Below are positions 25,801-35,653 of a DNA stretch of 64,000 bases, in pieces. Both the position numbers and the translations under genes were made by a program. Origin of the DNA: Anaeramoeba flamelloides (lineage: Eukaryota > Metamonada > Anaeramoebidae); contig JANTQA010000023.1 in the NCBI GenBank assembly GCA_027625915.1, positions 20,212,001-20,276,000 of the forward strand. Reading direction: 5' to 3'. The notes beneath the pieces are model-generated. The model ran no database searches and was not told where the DNA came from. It saw nothing but the letters and a program-made list of their open reading frames with translations. How positions within the stretch are numbered: position 1 is the stretch's first letter; every line of letters starts with the position of its first letter.

Positions 25801-26848
25801 GATCAAACTGAAATATTTGTAACGTTGATGATTTATGTAAAGCAGTTGGAAAATAAGATGTTATTAAAAAATTTTTCCTTTTCTAAGATCAAAAATTTAT
25901 TCTAAAATTTTTTCAAAAATCAACCAAATTTTTATATTGCTTTCATATTAACAAATTTAAAAAAAAAAAAATAACAAACGTCAATATTATCTATAAATAT
26001 TATTTTTATTTTGTTTATAATTAAATTTTAATAGTAACCGTCTATTTCCTTTGCTTTCATGTGGTTTTTTTAAATACCATTTTTCATAATTCATGCATCG
26101 CACATAAAACATCAAAAAACGAATTTATTCAATTATGTGGGAACATTGATCATCGTAAAGACTTAGATAGGGTTTTACTTGAAGAATTATACGATGGGGT
26201 TTCCAAAGAAAAAATTATCATTGAATATGAAGATGGTACAAATAACATCATTTCGTTTACAAATCCCCAGATTGCTGGATTTATGGTCAAACAGGGTGGA
26301 AGAATAAAAACTTGGAAAAGAAGATGGTTTTTATTGTCATACCATTGTTTATATTATTTTAAAAAATATAAAGATGTAAAATATATTAAATTTTAGAATT
26401 TATTTCTTTCTATTACTATTTATTTTTTCAGACATTTTCAATAATATTTCTTGTTTATATCTCAATATTCATCTATTATATATATTCAAATAAAACCTTT
26501 ATTTAACAATTATAGAAAGAACCATGTGGCAAAATACCTTTAGGGTCTGTTGATATTAATATTGGGAAACCAAGGGGTAAAAAACATAAATATATTGTTG
26601 AAATTGCATTATTATCAGACAAAAACAATACACAAAAAAAGAAAAATTTTGAAAATAAAAATGAAAATTCAATAGAAAATAATCGTACATATATTATTTC
26701 AGCAGATAGTGAAAAGGCACAAATGTTTTGGTATAGAAATCTTTTAAATAGTCAAGTGGGTTGTCAACTTGAAAAATTAATTCAAGAAAAAAAAGATTTG
26801 TTTCTTCAAAATTTAAAAAGAAATAAATTTGAAAAAAAATTAAACTGA
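16828..26848 (+). CDS. Sec7-PH Arf guanine-nucleotide exchange factor A, five exons
   Basis: Exons are 16828-16843, 16984-17494, 20993-21186, 26035-26375 and 26516-26848; phases agree throughout and give 464 residues. The arrangement matches cytohesin/ARNO: a Lys/Glu-rich N-terminus, a Sec7 domain (about 128-315) and a PH domain (about 320-445). Sec7 catalyses GDP release from Arf; in cytohesins the PH domain binds phosphoinositides. Evidence: 'RSIGEYFS', 'DEALRIYYNAFELP', 'VVFLNTIFHN', then 'VKQGGRIKTWKRRWFLL', continuing across a 140-bp intron with 'KEPCGKIPLGS'. Lys326, Arg330, Lys335, Arg337 and Tyr347/348 match the inositide-contact pattern of GRP1/ARNO. Oddity: the catalytic Glu position (ARNO LPGE) reads LPHD, Asp214. 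The 16-bp first exon (MTQNQ) is inferred from phase and donor; its acceptor is AAG, not TAG, and is the weakest part of the model. Confidence 0.82.
18437..19683. mobile_element. hAT-like non-autonomous element with TCGCGA subterminal repeats
   Basis: A 1,247-bp unit bounded by imperfect inverted ends, TAGAGGTTTTGATGATAA on the left and the complement of TAGAGACTTTGATGATAA on the right. Nine TCGCGA palindromes sit in two clusters just inside the ends (18507-18625 and 19556-19640), many as ATCGCGAT. A TAGAG-type terminus plus clustered subterminal palindromes resembles hAT elements, where such motifs bind transposase. No transposase frame is present and the 8-bp flanks do not match, so the assignment is tentative. 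It lies inside an Arf-GEF intron. Confidence 0.65.
19825..20030. repeat. Degenerate triplicated segment
   Basis: Three spaced copies of a segment like AATTGTTTGGTTTGG followed by a G-rich stretch and AAATAGA-type sequence start near 19825, 19897 and 19983. They are imperfect and about 70-90 bp apart. The G-rich patches stand out in this A/T-rich intron. Confidence 0.45.
21486..22131. repeat. Candidate element bounded by inverted ATATAT...CACAG ends
   Basis: The left end has a TA tract running into ATATATATCACAG; the right end has CTGTGATATATATATAT, its reverse complement. Between them is about 600 bp of A/T-rich DNA with scattered CGTTT/AAACG motifs. Inner similarity between the arms is poor, and TA tracts are common here, so this may be chance. 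Confidence 0.3.
24434..25005. repeat. Cluster of modular palindromic hairpin repeats, copy 1
   Basis: Several imperfect hairpins stand side by side. The alpha type (24470-24543) runs AGGTTTTTTTTTAATTT... to ...AATTAAAAAAAACC. The beta type (24551-24623 and 24657-24730) runs CTTTTCCAGAATTT... to ...TTTTGAATTTTGGAAAAG. A second alpha unit lies near 24910-24992. They are separated by G+C-richer spacers such as CTAGGCACTCTACGGCGC. Related clusters lie at 48640-48985 and 57533-57735. Each unit would form an RNA or DNA stem of about 30 bp. Confidence 0.7.
25290..25747. mobile_element. Foldback element with arms of about 130-145 bp
   Basis: The left arm 25290-25420 and right arm about 25603-25747 are reverse complements. 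The strongest match is ACGGTATTTTATTAACAG and the adjoining stretch down to a CGACATTTTTTGCAAAA-type core. The outer parts (TTTCAAATGAATTCT and its mirror) are more diverged. The core is about 180 bp and non-coding. It lies in the third intron of Arf-GEF A, and open frames overlapping the arms are artefacts of the repeat. Confidence 0.75.
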
Positions 26849-28580
26849 GATATTAAGAAATTATATCTTTTTATTTTAATTTTTAAAATAATTTTTTAAT
26901 AATAATCTGAAATAAAAAGTAAAAAATAATTTATTTGTTTATTCATACCAATTATTTTTTTATAAAAATTTTGATCATTTTTATTAATTTCGAAAAAAGC
27001 AAATAACAATTAGATTTTTCTATCTAAATGTTACAAATTAATGGATACGTCTTATTACATGTATAAGTAACTGTTAGTAAAAGACTCATTTTTTCCAATA
27101 TGTGTTTTTTTTTTTTCAAGGAAGTTTACTGGTTTTTGGAAATGATAGATTTCTAATATTAATGTTTGTTGAAAATCCTTATCGCTTTGAATGTCATTAT
27201 GTTTCAGATCATCAATTTTCAAAAAAAAATAAATGGAAATATAAATTATATAACCAAAATATAAGATTTATAATTCTTTTTTTACTTTATTTTGGTTTCA
27301 AAAAAATGAAATAAAGGTAAAAAAAAATAATTATTTTCAAAAAAAAAATAAAATTCCAAACCAATAAACCATAAAATATTTATAATTCGTAAAAAATAGA
27401 ATTGAAAATCAAAAAAAAAAAAAGAATTTTTAGCAAATATTAATGGAATAAATCAGTTATGGGTTTTTAAAAAATTAAACATTAAAAAATATATATAAAT
27501 CAGAGCAATTGATTATATCTTAATTATGGAATATTTTCATCACTATTCAAAAATATTATTAAATTAGATTTTCAGTGAAATTGATGTAAAAAATTAATCG
27601 AAGGAATAGTCTCTATTATTTGTTTTTGACCAATTTCTAAATCAGGATTCCTTCTCTAGAAATATGTATAATATAGAAAATAAACAGGTTTTCAAATTTA
27701 CGTAATTGGCAAAAAAATTGTCTTAATCTCTATTAAATTTAGGTAAAAAAAAAAAATTAATAAGGTTTAGCCTCTTAATAAAAATAATAATAATAAAGTT
27801 ATTATTTAGAAATAAAAGTAGTTGTGATTGTCAAATGTGTTTTTATTGGTTCATTGAAATAAAATAAAACTATTACAAGATTATTTTAGTAACTATTATA
27901 TACATGAATATAATTTTCTTAGGGTTTACTATGAAATAAAAGTATTTGAATATAAGAAAAAAATAGATGTAAGAATTGCAGCTTTGAATTTATAATTTTT
28001 AAATACAAAAAGAAATGAGATAAAAACAAATTAGTTGGGGAAAAAAATATATAGTAAGATAGTATTTCAAATATTTTTTGAATCTTTTCACTATTTGAAT
28101 TTACAAATCTTAAAAAAAAAATGAAATAATTAAAATATTTCAACTATTCTATTATTCAAAAAAATTACAAAAACAAAAAAAAACAATTTAACAAATATTT
28201 TTCTGATTAAAAATTTGCCCCTGTTTTTGAAATTAAGTTTCAGAGGCATTAATAACATCTACCTAAAATATTGATAAAAAAGATATAAAAATATAATTCT
28301 TTTGATATTTGTAGAATATTAAGATAGATTTCCTTTATAATGAATTCTAAATAAAAAAAATAAAATTATGAAAAGAATTCTTTTGGCATTCCTTGATTTT
28401 TGTTTATATTGAATTTTTAAAAATTTCTAAAAATGTAAAATAAAACCAAAATTAAATAAAAATATTAACTTTTATCTTTGTATTATATATTCAAAAATAA
28501 AATTAAAAAAAAAAAAATGGGGGGGGTTATAAGTTTTAATAAGGTAAACAATGTTACATAAACATAAATCTTTATATATA

Positions 28581-29114
28581 TATAAACTCTATTCCAAAAA
28601 TTTGGACACTGTTAAAACAGTGGAAAGGGCATCAATACTGATATTTAAATTCAATTTGAAAAGAATTTTGATTTTTCCAACTATTTCATTTTTTGTCTTT
28701 TTTGTTTCGTTTTCATTTCCTTTTTTGCAGTTACCAAATCTGTTTGGTTAGATCTGATATTTTTTTCGATGGTTTGATAGAAGGTTACTGTTAAATCAGT
28801 TAAATTGAAAAATCAAAATCTATTGGTAGATGGTATCTTAACATTTGATCGATCAACAATTATTGGTGAAATTTCAACAAATTTGTCAATGCATTTTTTG
28901 TTCCGCTATTTTCATTATTTTAGACAAGCCTATTTTTATTTTTGAGTTTTATATTTTTTTTCTTTGATTTTGATTAAAATGATTACTTATTAAACCATAT
29001 ATACTGGGTACCTTAAATGTGGTTTTATGTTAGGTTTGGAAAAATACAATAAATTGGGTTTTTTTTTGTAATTTTTTTTTCAGGTGAGCCCAAATTTTTG
29101 GGACGGGGTTTATA
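28581..29114. mobile_element. Tc1/mariner-like MITE
   Basis: A 534-bp unit bounded by TA. The left end reads TATAAACTCTATTCCAAAAA and then TTTGGACACTG; the right end, read inward, is TATAAACCCCGTCCCAAAAA then TTTGGGCTCACC. That gives about 30 bp of imperfect inverted repeat with a TA target, typical of Tc1/mariner elements. I see no transposase, so it is a remnant or MITE. The open frame at 28551-28751 crosses its left end and is not a gene. Confidence 0.75.
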
Positions 29115-30137
29115 TTTTGAAAGATATGAATTTATCAGAATCTAATAGAAAAAATATATATCAAAAATATTAGTAAAAACTTATTCTTGGAAAAATAAAA
29201 TAGAAACTCTTTAATTTAAAAAAATCATAAACATGATATTTATTATTCTTGTAAAAAAATTTTTCACCAAAGAGTTAATTTTTAGAAAACTTAATTGAAA
29301 AGAGAAAAACTCTAAATAAGCCATTGTGTATAAAAAAATAAATTATTTTCCGACAAAGAGTAACATATTTATCCAAGATATGAAACATTATACCTGGTTT
29401 AAATTCATTATTCTTCTCAATATTAATTTTTAATTTTGAGATCTGATTATTTTTTCTTATATAGTTCATAATTTAATTTTTGTTTTGTTTTTTGACTTTT
29501 TTCTTTTGTTTTTTTTTTTTTAAAAAGTCAATTTGAAAAAAAGAACTGATTTGAAATACCAAATTAACATAAAGAAAGGTGAATCTTTGTAATTTTCTAT
29601 CAAATAAATACATTTATATTTAAAAAACACATTGTCAACCATTGTAATTTTCTTAAAGAAGTTGAGAATTTTTGTACAACATGTTCCAAAGAAAGTAGCC
29701 CAATTTTTTTTTTATCATTTTATTTTTTAGAAAAAGTATATAGTTCCCCTGGGATTTCTTTTATGAATGTCAATTTTCATCTAAATTTTATAATTTTTTG
29801 TATTTTTAAATAATTTTTATGGGTTGATTCTTTAAAAAAAATGAATTTTTTATTTTTAGATGGTCACTTTGGATGGTTATGGGTTTACTTAAAATAGTCT
29901 ATATAAACCAAATTTCAAAAATAGGGGCAGATTTTTTCTCAGAAAAATATTTGTTTAATTGTTTTTTTTTTTTTTTTTGAATAATAATGTATTTTACAAA
30001 AGTTTTTAGAGATAATAATCAATATAAACTAATAAATAAAAATATTTTTTAATGGTTTTTATTTTTGAGAGACAAAGGAAAAAGAAATAAATAATAAAAA
30101 AAAAAAAAAAAGACATGCCCGACATTTTAAATTTTGG

Positions 30138-30162
30138 TATATATATATATATATATATATAT
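30138..30162. repeat. (TA)n microsatellite
   Basis: About 12 uninterrupted TA units. A similar tract lies at about 57194-57217, followed by AAAT-type repeats. Length is likely to vary between isolates. Confidence 0.9.
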
Positions 30163-33012
30163 TTAGTCTGGTATCTAGAGTTCCACTTTTGGGTATAGTT
30201 TCTTTTATTGTTTTTATTTATATTTTTTTTTAAAGAAAAAAAAAAAGAATTGATTAAAATCCAAGAATTTACATAATTATTTTGAATAAAAAAAAAACTA
30301 ATGACAGTATAATATCCATTCTTAACCTCAGATTGTGGTTTTTTTTTTTATTATTATTGATAATCTTTTTATCTGGTTTTTATCCCTCCTTTGGATTCAC
30401 GTAAAGTGTCACCACGTACCTAAGAGTTGGCATAGTTCATATCTTTAACAGAATTCAAAAGAATTGAATAAAATTTACGATTTTACTAAAATCAAAGAAA
30501 TACAGAAAACTAAACAAAACATAACCTATGTTTTTTTTTTTTTTTTCATTAAAGTAATACCAAGAAAATTTTTGAAATTTTCTTTTCATTTCTTAAATTA
30601 AAAAAAAATGACAAAATGTGGTGGATACGTTTTTAATTTGGACATGTAAATGAAATTATTATTTTTTATATTAATACTTTAATTATTTTTTTGCTTTGTT
30701 TAATATTATTTTAATAAAATTTTCAGAATTATCACTTTCTCTTAATACTAAAAACTCGAAACTTTCAACATTAAAACTCCATTTACTACCAAATATCGTT
30801 TCAATCAGGTGTACTTTTAATCATAAATTCAGATTTCGGAAACAAAAAAGAAAAATATACATTTTCAACAACTCAGACTTAGTCTGAGATCTATCAATTA
30901 ATAATGAAAAAGCAAGGACTTTAGACTTTCATACGGAAATCTGTTTTCCCATCCCTAGAATCATTGTGTCAGAATCTCTTTTTGTTACCAGGTTTCGTTA
31001 GTTTGCAGGAAAGAGTAAATTTTAAAATCAGTGCATTCAAAGTCCTAAAAAGGATAATATGAAAATGGTGAATATGCTTGAACTGTTTTCAAGTTTCACA
31101 AATCAAAAAGTGCATTTCTCTGAAACCTGTATCAAGAGAATAAAAACTATGTTTGAAATAAAAGTACTGCTTTTTTTTCGTCTTATTTCAATAGAACATC
31201 GAATTAAATTGACAATAATATGTCTAATTTCAAACACACTTTGAAGGTTAATTCGGTGTGATTTTGAGTAAAATTTAAATTATGAATTGAATTGGTTGGT
31301 AATTTTTCTTTTGTGTTAAGACATTTTTTGTTTTTTATCAACACAATTGTAAAAAATTAACTCTTTTTTTTGAAGACTATAATAGATTTGATCCTTTGTT
31401 ATAAGAATTTTTTGGTTAATATTGTTGAACTTTAAGAAACCAACCTCATTTTAGCTTCTTGTTTTTTGTTCGTTTCTTTGATCTTTTAAACTGTAAACTT
31501 GGAGAAAAACGAAATATAGCTTTTAATTTGTAAGATGTGGTTCACCCTGTCAACACAAGCTGATTTTCTCACAAAGCTTAACTATTCTGAAAATAAATCA
31601 TTTTCTTCCCAAGGTCGAGTTAGTTGATTCTTCAATTCGCCAATCAGATTTAATTATGGAAATGACCAAATACCAAAAAAATGTTATTATTTTGTTTGTA
31701 AAAAGGAAAGTAATTTGATTTTCTGATTGTTTGAATTTTTAAGATCTCCAGAAAAAGAGAAAAAAATTTTCATAAAATGCTTTTTGTTTGGAAAAAACAA
31801 AAAATCGTCAAAAAAAAAAATTACAAAATCACAAGTCTTGCAAATTATGAACCAACCTTCATATTGTCCGTTTTTAATTGTTCTCAAAAGGTAAAAATTA
31901 TGTAAGCTTTTTGGAAATGTGTTTTTGTGAAAAGAGTTTGGCTAATCGGTTTTAGAACTCAAAAAGAAAAGTAAATAATTTTTGTAGACATGGAAATTCG
32001 ACTTTTGTCAACTCCAAACTAATTTAAAAAAATTCCAAAAATCCTTCCTCAAAGATTGAAAATTTCAAAAATCATTTGTTTAAAAAGAGTGCAAATTGAT
32101 TACAATTTGTTGAATTTTCGATTTGTAAAAATCAACCAAAGGGATTTTTTTTTAATTAAAAATTTTAATTTGGGAAAAGTTATCGTAAAGACATTCATTA
32201 GAGTGATCTCTCTTTTTGTTTAAATGTGTTTCTTATTGCACCTAAAGTTAATGGTTATTATTAAAAAAAATTAGTTGAAAAACAAAAAAACAAAAACGAG
32301 ATGTAAAACACTTTGCAATTATTTATTAGTAATTCTTAATCTGAGGATTGTAAATCGTTTAATCTCTGTTTTGCAACTAGAATACCGCTGCTGAAAAAAC
32401 TCGTCAAACGATCATTATGTAAGACTGTTCGATCCGTTGTTAAAAAAAAAAAACATTTCGGGTAATTTTTGTGTTTTTATAACTTATTCGTTCACTTGTT
32501 GTCAAAAACAAAATTCTTTTTTGAAAAAAACCACAACCACACCTAAGAAAAATGGGAAAAAGGAAATTAAAAGAGCTTTACAATTTTCTTTGAAGTTAGA
32601 ATTTAATGGAAAAGAAAACAAAAAACAAGAAAAATTATTTGATGGCAACAAAAGAAAAAAAAGTGTAAGACTTCATTATTCAACCCATTTTTCAGCAACA
32701 CCACATCTGTTAAACTTTCGTTTCAAAAATAAAATATCATATTTTCTTTTGGAGTCTTTTACTTTTCTAAAAGTAAAAGTAAATTTATTTTTCTTCATAA
32801 TAAAACTTTGAAATAGAGCCTTGTGACCAAACTGCTCAAAGAAAAGACAAGAAAAAAAAAAGTAACGACAACAAACATTTTTTTAACAATTTTTACTCAC
32901 TTCAAATTTTTTTTATCTCTTTCTTTTTTGTTTGATCCAAAAATAAACCAGTCACACAAAAGACTCCTACTTGTTTATTTTTTTTTAAAATCAACGATTT
33001 TTCCAAACCAAA

Positions 33013-34227
33013 ATGCTAAATATCAAAAACAATCAAATAACAAGCAAATTAACAGGATACGAAAAACGGAGACTCGACTATCAGAGAAAGCAGTCGTACC
33101 AAAAGCAAGAAAGGATCTTTAACGAGATGATAAGGGATGAGGGCTTGAGAAAAAAGTGTTTAGATATCGGGAAAATCTCGTCATACGTAACCTTTTTAGA
33201 GAACTTTGCCAAGCTGTTTCCTAACAAGATTATCTTCGAAAACCGCCTTAAAAATGAAAACAAAACGCTAGAGTTCCCAAAGAAATGGAAGTATGTAATG
33301 TCACACTGTAGGTGTATCGATTCAAGGAATTTCATTGACGGCATTCGCACCCCGCTAAGGAAACTGGGGCTTTACCCGCAAAACACGCAATCTGATGGCT
33401 TTCTGTATATGTCCGACGCCCCGCAAAGTAATTACAAATTGAAAGGAAGAAAACGGATCAAAATCCAGGAGAAGCTGCCCAAAATGAAAAAAAAAGGGAA
33501 AAGAACGAAAAAGAAGATTTTGAAGAAGAAAAGGGTTGCCTTTGTGAAAGAAGAAGAAAACAGCAGCAGCAGCAGCCCACAGTGTGGTGAATCTTTTGAT
33601 TTGAGCATGAGAAATGAAATCCCAATGACTGATCCAATTGAAATTTTAATCAATTTACACAAGTTCAAACCTCCAAACATTTCAAACAGCCAACAAGAAA
33701 TAAAGGAAAAGAGGAGCCATACGCTTTTGATAAAAACAGAAGGAAACAAGAAAAATTTTGAAAAAAGCAATTTCATATCCAGTTTAACACATTGCCCTTC
33801 TCAAAACCAAAACCATTTTCAAAACCAAAACGAAAAACAAAACTTAAACCAAAAAAAAAATTTCAACCAATTAAAAAACCAATTAAAAACTGAACAAAAC
33901 AACATGGGATTTTTTAATTTATTTAGTAATGAACCTAAAAACATTTTTAGAAGAAACAACATTAATAATACTAATATTCTATCTTTTATTAAAAGTGAAA
34001 ATGCTATTACAAATAAAATCAGAATCAAAAATGAAAATGCCCTTATGGATATGAATCTAAATTCTCGACATACTTTCAAAAAGGAAAAACAAACAAATAA
34101 TAACGATCAAAAAATTAACGCTTTACAATATCAAAAAAATAATAAAGACAGCAAATTATTTTCTTTTGTTAAAACAGTGATAAACCAAAACAGAAAGGAA
34201 AAAGAAAAAGAAAAAATTATTTGTTAA
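33013..34227 (+). CDS. Unrecognised basic protein, 404 residues
   Basis: A single exon starting at ATG in the context ACCAAAATG. I recognise no domain. Residues 1-145 look folded, with Cys and His ('MSHCRCIDSRNF'), aromatic residues and mixed charge ('YVTFLENFAKLF', 'GFLYMSDAP'). Residues about 148-180 are strongly basic ('KMKKKGKRTKKKILKKKR'), a plausible nuclear-localisation or nucleic-acid-binding segment, followed by a Ser run. The rest is Asn/Gln/Lys-rich and probably disordered. The first 450 bp are clearly richer in G+C than the rest of the gene and its flanks. Tandem AATAAA-like motifs follow the stop. A nuclear role is only an inference from the basic segment. Confidence 0.72.
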   Translation: MLNIKNNQITSKLTGYEKRRLDYQRKQSYQKQERIFNEMIRDEGLRKKCLDIGKISSYVTFLENFAKLFPNKIIFENRLKNENKTLEFPKKWKYVMSHCRCIDSRNFIDGIRTPLRKLGLYPQNTQSDGFLYMSDAPQSNYKLKGRKRIKIQEKLPKMKKKGKRTKKKILKKKRVAFVKEEENSSSSSPQCGESFDLSMRNEIPMTDPIEILINLHKFKPPNISNSQQEIKEKRSHTLLIKTEGNKKNFEKSNFISSLTHCPSQNQNHFQNQNEKQNLNQKKNFNQLKNQLKTEQNNMGFFNLFSNEPKNIFRRNNINNTNILSFIKSENAITNKIRIKNENALMDMNLNSRHTFKKEKQTNNNDQKINALQYQKNNKDSKLFSFVKTVINQNRKEKEKEKIIC

Positions 34228-34716
34228 TGATATTTTTGAATAAATAAATTAATAAGAGAATAATTAATGAATGTGTGCATTGGAAAGGATGAATAAATAC
34301 AAAGAAATAAATAGAAAGAATAACAATCGATTATTTACTACATTTGTATCATTATTATTATTATTATTATTTACAACAATGCAGTAACCCCTTTATAGCC
34401 AAAATGGGGTTGTGTTATAACCATTCATTACAAATTATTCATAATTTTCACTTAAAATAGAAGATGTTTTAATTTTTCATTTCTTGTTTATAAAATAAAA
34501 ACAAGATTAAAAAAATTAAAATAAATAAAATATTCAAAAATAAATTATCTTTATTTTTGACTATTAACCAATTTAATAAAATTTATTAATAGAATTTTTT
34601 CTTCTTTGAAATATTTAAGTTTTTTAAAAAGATTAAATATATATTAATAAAATTATAAATCATTTTTAATTTTTTTGATCCTGGCTCATTGAATTTCTGA
34701 AACAAATTACATTTCA

Positions 34717-35330
34717 ATAATTTATTTCCAAAAAAAGTGTGGCATTTTTTTTTTAATTTTCGAACTAATATTTTCTTTTGAAGTAACACCCATTCATAAA
34801 TTGGTAATATACAGTTAAGAGAAAAATTCTTATTCAGTGAATCAATACCTATTGTTTGTATTATAAAATATGTTAATCAAAATATTCCCAAAAAAATAAA
34901 AAAAAATAAACACTTTTTTTTTATAAAAAAACAAAGGCACTGTCAATTTAAAAAAAGAAAAACAGGCAATAATTTAATGACATAAAAAAGTTTATATTCA
35001 AAAAATGTAGTGTGGAGTTTTTCTTTGTCTGCGAAATTTTATCGAGATTAAATCCTCTTTGGAAAAAAATATTTTACGATCAAAAAGAAAAAAAACCCAA
35101 TCGATTAAAACTATTTCACACCGAAGATAAATATCATATACAATTTTGATGAGAAATTTTGATATCTTTTGTAGAATTTGGGTAATACCTTACAAATAGC
35201 CAAATTGTATTAGAATCAAGAATCAGTTAAGGATAAAGAATAATTTTGGATTTTTGAATAATAATATTAGAATCAAGTTTAACCCCCCCCCCCCCCCAGT
35301 AAATTGTCCAGCTTTTAAGGATTCCCTTAT
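34717..35330. mobile_element. Family B MITE, copy 3 (degenerate)
   Basis: It begins with TTTATTTCCAAAAAAAGTG and keeps the internal order of the family (ATTCCCAAAAA, a CAATTTnAAnAAA block, ATTTTACGATCAAAAAG, AATCAAGAATCA). It ends near GGATTCCCTTA after a C15 tract. It is clearly more diverged than copies at 2551 and 58757, and its right end is the worst preserved. Confidence 0.55.
35283..35297. repeat. C15 homopolymer tract
   Basis: Fifteen consecutive C residues in otherwise A/T-rich DNA, inside the right part of a degenerate MITE. The plus strand is C-rich and its complement could form G-rich structure. A second C15 tract lies at 37561-37575. Confidence 0.9.
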
Positions 35331-35339
35331 AAGAGATGT

Positions 35340-35653
35340 TTGTTTTTTTTTGAAAATATTTATGATTTAATAAAATATCAAAAAAATAAATTAGTGAAAA
35401 ATTTTGACAAAATACAATATTACAAATTAGACCTAAAAAAAAAGAATGAAAAAGAATATCTACTTTTTTTAAAAAATGTTCAAAAAATCTTTTTACACCT
35501 GATGATAACACAAATAAAGAACCAAAAAAATTCAACAAAGAAAATAATATTTCATTTACCCATAAAGCATCTGATGAAGGAAATACCACAAGTTATAGAA
35601 CAAGCACAATTAATAAGCCCTTCTTAATTTTTTTTTATAAAATTCATTTATAA
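35340..35653 (+). pseudogene. Possible gene fragment, unrecognised
   Basis: A plus-strand stretch directly after the family B copy. One frame reads protein-like sequence at first ('NIYDLIKYQKNKLVKNFDK'). After a T-run near 35465 a different frame becomes the more protein-like ('KNLFTPDDNTNKEPKKF', then 'FTHKASDEGNTTSYRTST'). This pattern fits a decayed exon with a slip at a homopolymer, or a sequencing error there. I recognise no family, and no start codon or neighbouring exon was found, so it could also be chance in A-rich DNA. Confidence 0.3.

Larger units (their letters stand above)
21187..26034 (+). other. 4.8-kb intron of Arf-GEF A
   Basis: The donor is TCAA|GTAAAA in phase 1 and the acceptor is TTAATAG|TA. 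The joined codon restores the Sec7 alignment without gap ('FQSS' to 'TVYFLCFHVVFLNT'). The intron holds a TA-microsatellite-bounded candidate element (21486-22131), a hairpin-repeat cluster (24434-25005) and a foldback element (25290-25747). Purine-rich A/G stretches occupy about 22800-22990. No further exon is needed or seen. Confidence 0.78.
26849..33012. other. Long gene-poor spacer
   Basis: This lies between Arf-GEF A and the 404-residue gene, both on the plus strand. It contains a mariner-like MITE (28581-29114), a TA microsatellite (30138-30162) and weak relatives of the hairpin repeat near 30440-30600. An open stretch at 27117-27300 looks somewhat exon-like (see findings) but is not supported as a gene. 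Plus-strand open frames at 32437-32811 and 32823-33122 are Lys/Phe-rich translations of the A/T-rich leader of the next gene. Confidence 0.55.

Noticed and set aside
16995-26848. Reading Arf-GEF A pieces as scattered pseudogene fragments
   Set aside because: All exon phases agree, splice sites are canonical and no in-frame stop occurs in the joined product.
32437-33122. Two plus-strand open frames upstream of the 404-residue gene as separate genes
   Set aside because: Translations are Lys/Phe-rich like the background; the second overlaps the real gene in another frame.
33081-34079. Minus-strand open frames opposite the 404-residue gene
   Set aside because: Antisense shadows of Lys/Asn-rich codons; Phe/Leu-rich with no domain.
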